The position numbers and the translations under genes were made by a program. This document shows positions 1 to 5,942 of a stretch of 7,145 bases of DNA, piece by piece (position 1 is the first letter of the stretch; the number at the start of each line of letters is the position of its first letter). The DNA is from Deltaproteobacteria bacterium (GTDB lineage: Bacteria > Myxococcota_A > UBA9042 > DTJE01), in contig JADHTP010000167.1 in assembly GCA_016784945.1 (NCBI GenBank), positions 1 to 7,145 of the forward strand. Direction: 5' to 3'. The notes beneath the pieces are model-generated. The model saw only the letters and a program-made list of their open reading frames with translations. It was not told where the DNA came from and searched no databases.

Positions 1-929
1 CCTGTGATGCCGTGCATGAGGGCCAGGCCCATGAGGGTGAAGTTGTGGATGGACAGGGTCGAGTACTCGTCGGTCTGGGCACCCATGAACTCCGCGCTGT
101 AGGGGCTGCGGTAGCACTTCTTCACCGGGTCCTTGAGGGGCTGGATGCCGGCATGGATGGCCCGGCACTTTTCACGGTATTTTTCTTCGCCGGTCAGGAT
201 GTAGGCCGTGGCGTTGGACAGGATCATGGTCACGTTGGGATAGAGGTAGAGCTTGTCCACCCCGGGCTTGAACCGGTATTCCGTGCCGCTCCAGACCTTG
301 GCGTCCGTGGCCCCGATCACCTTGAGTCCGAAGGCCTGGCGATCGGGCGAGAGGGGCGTGTTCAGCAGTTCCGCGTAGCGCAGGTTGAGCAGCGCGATGC
401 TGGCTGTGACCGTGGTGTTGCCGTAGGTGTTCAGGGCATAGGACGGGATGTCCGCCTCGATATAGGTCCCGAACCCGTCGGCCGTGGTGTTGACCAGGTC
501 CAGGACCTCGTCCAGCTTCTCGATACCGTCCATGTCCCCCGTCATCGCCATGGTTTCCACCAGGGCGAAGGCCGCCATCAGGACCTCTTCCAGGTCATTC
601 ATGAAATAGCCCAGGTCCGACAGGGCCCTGTCCAGGACCGCCTTGTCGTGCTCCACCCCCATGAGGCCGATGTCCAGGTAGTCGTCCCGCCCGTACTTCA
701 GCCCCGCCCCCACGAAGAAGGCAGGTCCGTAATAGGCGGCGTCCCCGAAGTCCAGGTCCCAGTTGCCGTCCTTCATCTCGGTCTGGGAGAAGGCCATCAT
801 GTGGGCCTGGATGGTTTCATAGAAGTCCTGGTAGGGCAGGTTCGTGGATTGCGCCACTTCGGTTCCGCACCCCGACGCGCAAAGGGATGTCATCAACGCC
901 CCGACGGCCAGGCTTGCCAGATGTCTCAC
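1..929 (-). CDS. Putative lipoprotein with a helical (alpha/alpha-toroid-like) body, 3' end cut by window edge
   Basis: The visible part is 309 codons without a stop, running off the left edge. I chose the GTG at 929-927 because a perfect AGGAGG lies five bases upstream and the product starts with a lipoprotein signal: Arg2/His3, a hydrophobic stretch (residues 4-16), then A-S-G-C with the lipidated Cys at residue 21 (Ala at -3 is less usual than Leu). The mature part is rich in amphipathic helices, roughly 35-50, 78-90, 98-129, 131-155, 172-190, 230-261 and 289-305, with Trp/Tyr/Asp-rich loops such as N-W-D-L-D-F-G-D (56-63). The pattern, including Y-P-N-V-T-M-I-L (230-237) and L-T-G-E-E-K-Y (246-251 region), recalls alpha/alpha-toroid sugar-active or epimerase-like proteins. 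That fold is inference and no catalytic motif is certain. It follows the radical SAM gene by 73 nt but seems to have its own promoter. It is certainly a gene; its function is unknown. Confidence 0.85.
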   Translation of the reverse strand, partial: MRHLASLAVGALMTSLCASGCGTEVAQSTNLPYQDFYETIQAHMMAFSQTEMKDGNWDLDFGDAAYYGPAFFVGAGLKYGRDDYLDIGLMGVEHDKAVLDRALSDLGYFMNDLEEVLMAAFALVETMAMTGDMDGIEKLDEVLDLVNTTADGFGTYIEADIPSYALNTYGNTTVTASIALLNLRYAELLNTPLSPDRQAFGLKVIGATDAKVWSGTEYRFKPGVDKLYLYPNVTMILSNATAYILTGEEKYREKCRAIHAGIQPLKDPVKKCYRSPYSAEFMGAQTDEYSTLSIHNFTLMGLALMHGIT

Positions 930-934
930 GGGTG

Positions 935-940
935 CCTCCT
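935..940 (-). promoter_or_regulatory. Shine-Dalgarno site fixing the GTG start of the lipoprotein gene
   Basis: On the minus strand this reads AGGAGG, a full match to the anti-Shine-Dalgarno core, followed by the five-base spacer CACCC and the GTG at 929. It is the main reason for choosing that GTG; the next in-frame ATG is residue 13, which would remove most of the signal peptide. Confidence 0.8.
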
Positions 941-956
941 GAAACGGACGACGAAT

Positions 957-985
957 ATTCTACGACAGTAGAAAACGATAGGCGA
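957..985 (-). promoter_or_regulatory. Candidate promoter of the lipoprotein gene (good -10, poor -35)
   Basis: On the minus strand TAGAAT (962-957) matches the sigma-70 -10 consensus at five of six bases. It would start transcription near 950, leaving a 20-nt leader before GTG 929. The hexamer 17 bases upstream (985-980, TCGCCT) matches the -35 consensus poorly, which would fit an activator-dependent promoter. Eye inspection only; the sigma factors of this organism are unknown. Confidence 0.35.
958..973. promoter_or_regulatory. Palindrome over the candidate -10, possible operator
   Basis: TTCTAC-GACA-GTAGAA is a perfect inverted repeat with 6-bp arms and a 4-bp centre. An 8-bp palindrome, GAATATTC (953-960), overlaps its left edge. 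Its right arm on the minus strand forms most of the candidate -10 TAGAAT, the usual place for a repressor site. It resembles the TACAnnTGTA boxes of BlaI/CopY-type repressors only loosely, so no regulator is named. Confidence 0.4.
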
Positions 986-996
986 TACGCGATTGG
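976..996. repeat. Three tandem 7-nt direct repeats upstream of the lipoprotein gene
   Basis: The plus strand reads CGATAGG, CGATACG, CGATTGG: three head-to-tail heptads sharing CGAT and a final G (consensus CGATWSG). They sit at about -26 to -46 from the inferred start point, over the weak -35. Short direct repeats in this position are typical of activators that bind as head-to-tail multimers. The repeat is seen; the role is inferred. Confidence 0.4.
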
Positions 997-1002
997 CCAC
1001 CC

Positions 1003-2478
1003 CTAAGGCCGGCTGATGGCGCCGCTGACGGGATCCGGCGGCAGTTTGGACGAGTGGGCCCCGCAGGAATCGGTCTGACTCACCTCGCGGTCCCTTGACG
1101 GGTAGAAGCCGTGCTCCTTCAAGACCTCGAACTTGGGCAGGATGTTGGTGTCCAGGTCCGCCAGCAGGAATCCCGGGAAGATGTCCGGGTGGTCCGCGAT
1201 GAAGTCGAACTTCAGCTTGTGCCGGTCGTTGATCTGCAGGTGGCCGTCGTCGCAAATCTCGTGGCCCGTGACCATGTATTCGGGCAGCATGGCGGGCTGG
1301 AAGCGCAGCAGGCCCGAGTCCCGGTACTCCCGGTAGATGTCGGTCTGGGGCAGCATGGCCAGCAACGACGGCAGGATGCGCGCGCCCATGAGCCGGAAGG
1401 ACACCATCTGGAACACGCTCTGGTGGAAGTCCTCCATGGTCTCGAAGGGATAGCCCCAGATGAAGAAGGTGTCCACCCGGGGGAAATACCTGGTGGCACG
1501 GGCCACCACGTCCACGGCCTCGTCGGGCGTGAATCCCTTCTTGCAGCGCTCCAGGATCCGGGCCGAGCCGGACTCGATGCCCAGGCGGAACTCCACGCAG
1601 CCCGTATCGGCCATGGCCTTCATGGCGGCGTCCGTTGCCAGGTTGACCCGCCCGAAGGCCTTCCAGCGGACCTTGAGGCCGCTCTTCACCAGGGCGTCGC
1701 TAAATTCCAGCACCCGGCCCTCGTGGGCAAAGAAGAACTCGTCCTGGAACAGGAACAGGTCCACCCCGGCGCTCTCGTTGAGGTGGCGCATCTCGGCCAG
1801 GATGTTGTCCACGCTGCGGAAGAAGGGCTTGCGTCCCCAGATGGGGGCCACGGAGCAGAAGGTGCAGGGGAAGGGGCAGCCCCGGGAGGTGACCATGCCG
1901 TAGCCCGTGTAGTCGGCCAGGTTCACATGGTGAAAGGCCGGCATGGGCACGGCGTCCAGGTCCTCGATGCGTTCCGGCGGCGGGTTGCGGACCAGGCGGT
2001 CCCCGTCCCGGTACACGATGCCGGGCACCCCGGACAGGTCCCCGCCGTTCTTCAGGGCGCCCACCAGTTGCGGAACGCTGGTTTCGCCTTCGCCGCAACC
2101 CACGATGTCCACCCAGGGGAAGGCCCGCAGGAACTCCTCTTCAACGCTGCTGGGCCCCACGCCGCCCACCACGAGGGTCCGGTCGGGATAGCGATCCTTC
2201 AGGGATTTCGACGCCAGGGCCACGAAGGGCAGGAGGTTGGCCATGCAGGACAGCCCGATGACGGGCGCCGGGTCCTTGCAGAAATCCACCACGTGTTCGG
2301 GCTCGAAGGGGTCGTCCCAGGTGTTCAACTGGTAGTCACGGAAGTCCACGTCGAATCCGGCGGCCTCCAGCACCGACGTGAGGTAAAGGGGGCCCAGGGG
2401 CACATGCAGCTCCCGCTCCACGGAATCCATGTACCGGATGAAGAGCAGGTTCATGTTGACCAGGGTGATATCGCTCAT
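1003..2478 (-). CDS. B12-binding-domain-type radical SAM enzyme, candidate RiPP/protein-modifying enzyme
   Basis: This 491-residue protein has the two-domain plan of cobalamin-dependent radical SAM enzymes. Residues about 5-150 look like the Rossmann-type B12-binding domain: P-L-G-P-L-Y-L (27-33), V-V-G-G-V-G-P-S (103-110) and G-E-G-E (129-132). The B12-ligating His motif DxHxxG is not apparent, which is common in this class. The radical SAM core follows, with C-P-F-P-C-T-F-C at 201-208, so Cys201, Cys205 and Cys208 (CxxxCxxC) bind the 4Fe-4S cluster. G-I-E-S-G-S (300-305) and W-G-Y-P-F-E-T (341-347) match later core strands. The last 30 residues are a polar, probably disordered tail. The start is ATG 2478, with AGGA 11 nt upstream next to the TAA of the preceding gene; the 15-nt gap implies co-transcription and probably translational coupling. 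Relatives do C-methylation, ring formation and other difficult chemistry on peptides, lipids or cofactors. The leader-like neighbour suggests a peptide or protein substrate, but this is not proven. Confidence 0.93.
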   Translation of the reverse strand: MSDITLVNMNLLFIRYMDSVERELHVPLGPLYLTSVLEAAGFDVDFRDYQLNTWDDPFEPEHVVDFCKDPAPVIGLSCMANLLPFVALASKSLKDRYPDRTLVVGGVGPSSVEEEFLRAFPWVDIVGCGEGETSVPQLVGALKNGGDLSGVPGIVYRDGDRLVRNPPPERIEDLDAVPMPAFHHVNLADYTGYGMVTSRGCPFPCTFCSVAPIWGRKPFFRSVDNILAEMRHLNESAGVDLFLFQDEFFFAHEGRVLEFSDALVKSGLKVRWKAFGRVNLATDAAMKAMADTGCVEFRLGIESGSARILERCKKGFTPDEAVDVVARATRYFPRVDTFFIWGYPFETMEDFHQSVFQMVSFRLMGARILPSLLAMLPQTDIYREYRDSGLLRFQPAMLPEYMVTGHEICDDGHLQINDRHKLKFDFIADHPDIFPGFLLADLDTNILPKFEVLKEHGFYPSRDREVSQTDSCGAHSSKLPPDPVSGAISRP

Positions 2479-2493
2479 GTTGGTCTGTTTCCT

Positions 2494-3255
2494 TTATTTT
2501 CCGGGCTTGCGTGGGTAGGGGGCCTTGCCAGAGTCGGCCGCGGAGCCGCCGTCGAAAGGATTGGCGACCTCCACTTCCACGCCCTCGCCCGGGGGGACGT
2601 CCTCGTCGGGGGTGATGCCGTAGGAACCCACCTCGGGCACGCTGGTTTCCACGTAGACGTCGGGCAGGATGCCGTGGTTGCCGCCGGGCTCGGTGACGTC
2701 CAGATCCATGGACGGGACGTCGTCGGGAAAGGTACCGCCCGCTGCCGGCATGTCGTGTGAAACGTCGGTAAGGACTCCTGGGTCCACTCCCGCACTGAAT
2801 TCGGGCGAAGCGTCCAGGTCCACCACCTCCGTGGTGATGCCCCGGATGGGGTCCACGTCCACGTCGCCCTCGGTGGTCTCACAACCCGTTGTCCCCGTGG
2901 CCAGTGTTACGAAGGTGGCGGCCACGGCCTTGACGAACCGGTGGTCCTTGCGGGATTCGGGCCGAACGTTGTTGACCATGGTCTCCAGTGCCCCGCCGTC
3001 CACGCTGGCCAGCACCGCGGTCTCGCCCGCGGACAGTTCCAGGCCAGCGGATTCCAGGGCTTTTGCCCGGTCCGCCAGGAGAGCGGCACGGAATCCCTTG
3101 TCCCGGGATGCCAGGTACAGCACCCGTTCCAGGCCCACTCGTATGGACATGCGGATGGTGGGGCGCTTGCGGGGCTGGCCGCCCACGATGGTGGTGCGCA
3201 CCAGTTCGTCGCCCTCATGCAACTCGGCATCGTTGCGATCGTCGTTCTGTCCCAT
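2494..3255 (-). CDS. NHLP-like leader domain protein with internal lipoprotein signal and repetitive acidic tail; candidate radical SAM substrate
   Basis: The 253-residue product has three parts. Residues 1-35 are polar. Residues about 40-98 resemble NHLP/Nif11-like leader domains: G-L-E-R-V-L-Y-L-A (41-49), F-R-A-A-L-L-A-D (55-62), A-L-E-S-A-G-L-E-L-S (66-75), then an acidic helix and A-L-E-T-M-V (89-94). Residues 100-125 look like an export signal placed inside the protein: a basic stretch S-R-K-D-H-R-F-V-K, a hydrophobic run A-V-A-A-T-F-V-T-L-A and T-T-G-C with the only Cys (125). Residues 126-253 are acidic and rich in Gly, Pro, Asp and Val, with four copies of G-[IV]-x-[TP]-[DE]-(xx)-V at 139, 160, 195 and 213, ending in a basic P-R-K-P-G-K. 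The start is ATG 3255, seven bases after GGGAGG. It lies 15 nt before the radical SAM gene. I infer that it is that enzyme's substrate: either a long RiPP precursor or a modified lipoprotein. A plain lipoprotein of unknown role is also possible. Confidence 0.85.
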   Translation of the reverse strand: MGQNDDRNDAELHEGDELVRTTIVGGQPRKRPTIRMSIRVGLERVLYLASRDKGFRAALLADRAKALESAGLELSAGETAVLASVDGGALETMVNNVRPESRKDHRFVKAVAATFVTLATGTTGCETTEGDVDVDPIRGITTEVVDLDASPEFSAGVDPGVLTDVSHDMPAAGGTFPDDVPSMDLDVTEPGGNHGILPDVYVETSVPEVGSYGITPDEDVPPGEGVEVEVANPFDGGSAADSGKAPYPRKPGK

Positions 3256-3262
3256 GGTCCAC

Positions 3263-3268
3263 CCTCCC
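3263..3268 (-). promoter_or_regulatory. Shine-Dalgarno site fixing the start of the NHLP-like gene at 3255
   Basis: The minus strand reads GGGAGG here, then seven bases to ATG 3255. An in-frame ATG 42 bases upstream (3297) lacks such a site, would add an unconvincing 14-residue extension, and overlaps the candidate -10 box. The shorter start is preferred. Confidence 0.75.
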
Positions 3269-3296
3269 GGGGGTTTGCGGTGCTGATATGGAATCA

Positions 3297-3326
3297 ATGC
3301 TACAGGATCCGCCTTCCCGGTTTCAA
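3297..3326 (-). promoter_or_regulatory. Candidate sigma-70-type promoter for the NHLP-like/radical SAM pair
   Basis: On the minus strand TTGAAA (3326-3321, five of six to the -35 consensus) is followed after 18 bases by TAGCAT (3302-3297, four of six to the -10). Transcription would start near 3290, giving a leader of about 35 nt with the Shine-Dalgarno site in it. The position, between the hairpin repeat and the start codon, is sensible. This is a by-eye match only. Confidence 0.35.
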
Positions 3327-3370
3327 CAGGCCGCAGATTGGCGACATGTCAGTCCGGCTGGAGCTGATCC

Positions 3371-3452
3371 TGGAGTGCGCAAGCTTGCTTGCGCCTTCTC
3401 GCGGCGGAGCTTGCTCCGCCAAACCAAAGCGGCGGCAAGCCACCGCACTCCA
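3371..3452. repeat. 82-nt multi-hairpin repeat element (REP/MITE-like), possible transcription barrier
   Basis: The ends are perfect 9-bp inverted repeats, TGGAGTGCG (3371-3379) and CGCACTCCA (3444-3452). Between them are three hairpins with 8-bp arms and two-base loops: 3377-3394 (GCGCAAGC-TT-GCTTGCGC, perfect), 3403-3420 (GGCGGAGC-TT-GCTCCGCC, perfect) and 3429-3446 (GCGGCGGC-AA-GCCACCGC, one mismatch). Hairpins 1 and 3 share bases with the outer stem, so alternative folds compete. From memory, similar sequences ending in CACCGCACTCCA recur between genes in some environmental bacterial genomes; I cannot check that here. It lies 10 nt beyond the stop of the spermidine-synthase-like gene and ahead of the next promoter, so its RNA could act as a 3'-end stabiliser or terminator, although there is no U-tract. 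Confidence 0.75.
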
Positions 3453-3462
3453 ATACAGCGCA

Positions 3463-5922
3463 TCAGGAAACCGGTGCACCGGACAAGATCCGTGATTCAC
3501 GTCCGATCCACGCCAGCGCGAACAGGGCCACGCCATAGCACGCGGTGCCCGCCAGGCCCGTGAAGGTGATGCCGTACCGGATGGACAGCATCACGGCCAG
3601 CACGGACCCCACCACGGACAGGGCCCCGTTGATCGCCCACAGCCACGGAGTGGCGTGGCGGACCTTTCCATCGGCCAGCCGCAAACCTATTGGGAAGGCG
3701 CTTCCCAGGGGTATGCCCAGCAGGAACAGCACACCGATGGAAACCGCGATCCGCGCACCCATGGGTTGCCCGTGAAGCAGTCCCAGGAGGCCCGGCAGCC
3801 CCAGCGCGGCCAGCAGGGCCACGGCAAAGATCGTCACCAGCGCCGCCACCGGGTGGCGGGGCGCCCCCGTGCCCAGCAGCCATCGTCCCGTGGCCCAGGC
3901 CCCGATTCCCGTGGCCAGAAGCAGGGAGAACAGAACCACGGTCAGGGAATACACGGGATGGCCCAGGAACAGGGTCAGTCGCTGGATCTGGCTGATCTCC
4001 ACCAGGATGAAGCCCAGCCCGATGGCCGCGAAATACAGGGAATAGGCCTTCACCGACGGCCCCGCGCCGCCGTCCGCGCCCCGGGCCTTCCTTTCGTGGA
4101 GACGCAGTGGGAGCAGCAGGCCCACCAGGGACAACAACAACACCATCACGAACAGGCCCACCAGCAGCACGATGGCCTTCATGTTGAAATCGTTGGACCA
4201 CTGCCCGTGATCCTCCATGGAAAACACCGACGAGAAAGGCAGCATGTTGAAAAAGAAGGGGCTGTCGTCCGTGGTGGCCTCGATGTTGATGGGATAGCCC
4301 GCAACGGTCTCGTCGTGGGTGGCCGGGTCCAGCAGCCGCGTGAACTCCGGGTAGGCCGCCTGGTCGGGGTCCATGAGCACCTGGAACTTCTGGCGATCGC
4401 AGGCCTGTCGGAATGTCCGCACGTCGGCGTCGCTGAAAGGCTGCCGCGAGACCATGATGGTCCCCACGCCGTAAACCATGTCGTAGCCCGGCCCCTTGTC
4501 CGCCACGGCGATCATCACGTGGCGTCGCGGCTGCGTCACACCCAGTCCACGCAGGGCCGTGTAGGCCAGATCCGTGCACCGGAGCATCTCTCCCGGCTTG
4601 TCCCGGACCCACCATCGGGACATGGTCAGCACACCCTTGTCGGTCAGGTGGTTCAGGAACTCGGTCCAGGCTTCCGTGGTGTACAGGCTGTTCTCGGTGA
4701 GCACGAAGGCGCCCGCCGACGTGGCCGCCCAGCTGTCGATGAGAGAGGCCTGGATCAGGTCGAAGCGCTCGTCGCTGCGCTCGATCCAGGAGCGGGCCTC
4801 GTCCTGCACGAACCGCACGGCGGGGATCCGGTCCAGGTGGCCCGTGAATTCCCCCATCATGCCGTTGACCACGTCCAGAATGTCCCGGTTGATCTCCACG
4901 CTGGTGACCCGGGGTGATCCGAACCGCAGCGCCGTCAGAACGTCCCGGCCGCCGCCAGCGCCGATCACCAGGGTGCGTGCCTCGGGCCGCACGTGGTGGG
5001 CAAGGGCCGTCACGTCCCAGGCCAGGTGTTCCACGTCGGTCAGGTCGCCGTCGAACCGGGTGATCACGGTGCCCGCTGCGGCATCGATCTTCAGGAGCAG
5101 CTGGTCCGGCCCGGCGCCGCCTTTCCAGGCCGGCGACATGCCCCAGGCAAAGGGCTCCACCATCTTTTCGTAGACGGTGATCACCGAGTGGGAGTTCCAG
5201 CGCTCCACGATGGGTTCCTCGGGCGCCTCGAGGCTTCCCTCGGCGGCCTTCACCCACTGCAGTCGAAACAACTTGTGTTCCGGTTGAAGGACGGTCAACA
5301 GCGCCAGCGCGAACACCACGGCCAGGGACACCCGTGTCAGCAGGGCCTGGCCGCTGGCCCGGGCGAACAGGAAGGCCCCGATCCCGGCCAGCACCGCCGA
5401 GGCCAGGACGACCCCCGGGCCAGTGAGCGGGCCGATGAGGACCCAGAGCAGGATGCATCCCATGGCGGCGCCGATGAGGTCGAAGGCGTACAGGCGGCCC
5501 ACGATGGTGGGGAAGCGCGTAAGCACCAGGCTCACGATGACGCCGGAGACCACGAAGGGAACGGCAACCAGCAGGAAAGTGGAAACCACCGAAGCCATGC
5601 CCCCCAGGGTGAAACGGGGCGAGAAGGGGATCTGCAGGTGGATCCAGAAGGCGGCCACGGCGGTCAGGGCGAATGCCACCCCCATATGGGCCAACCGGTG
5701 GAACAGTCGCTCCTGCGGGAACCAGGCCGGACGGAGATAGACGATGACCGCCCCCATGGCCATGCCGAACAGGGCCAGGCTGATGGCCATGAAGGCGAAG
5801 TGGTACCACATGGTCACGGAAAAGACCCGCGTCAGGGTGATCTCCAGCAACAGCGTGGAGGCCGTGATGGCGGCCAGCCCGAAGGCCAGTGCGTGGCGGT
5901 GGGGGATCGGAGTCTGAGTCAT
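3463..5922 (-). CDS. Polytopic membrane protein with central spermidine-synthase-like (SAM-binding) domain
   Basis: The 819-residue protein has three regions. The N-terminal part has about seven hydrophobic helices (roughly 11-34, 37-62, 77-96, 107-133, 143-165, 169-187, 195-212). The soluble middle (about 215-570) is a class I methyltransferase/spermidine-synthase fold: motif I L-V-I-G-A-G-G-G-R-D-V (318-328), the acidic loop S-V-E-I-N (341-345) with Glu343 likely binding the ribose of the adenosyl cofactor, and F-D-L-I (387-390). The C-terminal part has about seven more helices (581-605, 626-645, 655-680, 692-715, 724-747, 757-780, 786-806), including the W-A-I-N-G motif at 762-766 seen in this family. 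The residues after F-D-L-I read Q-A-S-L-I-D-S, not the usual D-x-x-D-P of polyamine aminopropyltransferases, so true spermidine synthesis is doubtful; the substrate is unknown. ATG 5922 follows AAGG by nine bases, and that site lies within a small CAACC/GGTTG inverted repeat (5929-5940). It starts 20 nt after the preceding gene, so the two probably form an operon. Confidence 0.92.
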   Translation of the reverse strand: MTQTPIPHRHALAFGLAAITASTLLLEITLTRVFSVTMWYHFAFMAISLALFGMAMGAVIVYLRPAWFPQERLFHRLAHMGVAFALTAVAAFWIHLQIPFSPRFTLGGMASVVSTFLLVAVPFVVSGVIVSLVLTRFPTIVGRLYAFDLIGAAMGCILLWVLIGPLTGPGVVLASAVLAGIGAFLFARASGQALLTRVSLAVVFALALLTVLQPEHKLFRLQWVKAAEGSLEAPEEPIVERWNSHSVITVYEKMVEPFAWGMSPAWKGGAGPDQLLLKIDAAAGTVITRFDGDLTDVEHLAWDVTALAHHVRPEARTLVIGAGGGRDVLTALRFGSPRVTSVEINRDILDVVNGMMGEFTGHLDRIPAVRFVQDEARSWIERSDERFDLIQASLIDSWAATSAGAFVLTENSLYTTEAWTEFLNHLTDKGVLTMSRWWVRDKPGEMLRCTDLAYTALRGLGVTQPRRHVMIAVADKGPGYDMVYGVGTIMVSRQPFSDADVRTFRQACDRQKFQVLMDPDQAAYPEFTRLLDPATHDETVAGYPINIEATTDDSPFFFNMLPFSSVFSMEDHGQWSNDFNMKAIVLLVGLFVMVLLLSLVGLLLPLRLHERKARGADGGAGPSVKAYSLYFAAIGLGFILVEISQIQRLTLFLGHPVYSLTVVLFSLLLATGIGAWATGRWLLGTGAPRHPVAALVTIFAVALLAALGLPGLLGLLHGQPMGARIAVSIGVLFLLGIPLGSAFPIGLRLADGKVRHATPWLWAINGALSVVGSVLAVMLSIRYGITFTGLAGTACYGVALFALAWIGRESRILSGAPVS

Positions 5923-5942
5923 TCAGGCCAACCTTGGTTGAG

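Noticed and set aside
12..971. Long plus-strand open frame opposite the lipoprotein gene
   Set aside because: Its product is a Gly/His/Val/Arg-rich string with no domain. The minus-strand frame has a perfect ribosome site, a lipoprotein signal and normal protein composition, so the plus frame is its antisense shadow.
994..1010. Possible terminator after the radical SAM gene (GGCC arms around its stop codon)
   Set aside because: The arms are only about 4 bp and there is no T-tract on the minus strand, so I do not call a terminator.
1111..2760. 549-residue plus-strand open frame across the radical SAM gene
   Set aside because: It has low-complexity His/Gly/Val/Gln composition, no recognisable motif, and runs opposite two well-supported genes. 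High-GC third positions keep this antisense frame open.
3253..3297. Earlier ATG (3297) as start of the NHLP-like protein
   Set aside because: It has no Shine-Dalgarno site and overlaps the candidate -10. The ATG at 3255 has GGGAGG at ideal spacing.
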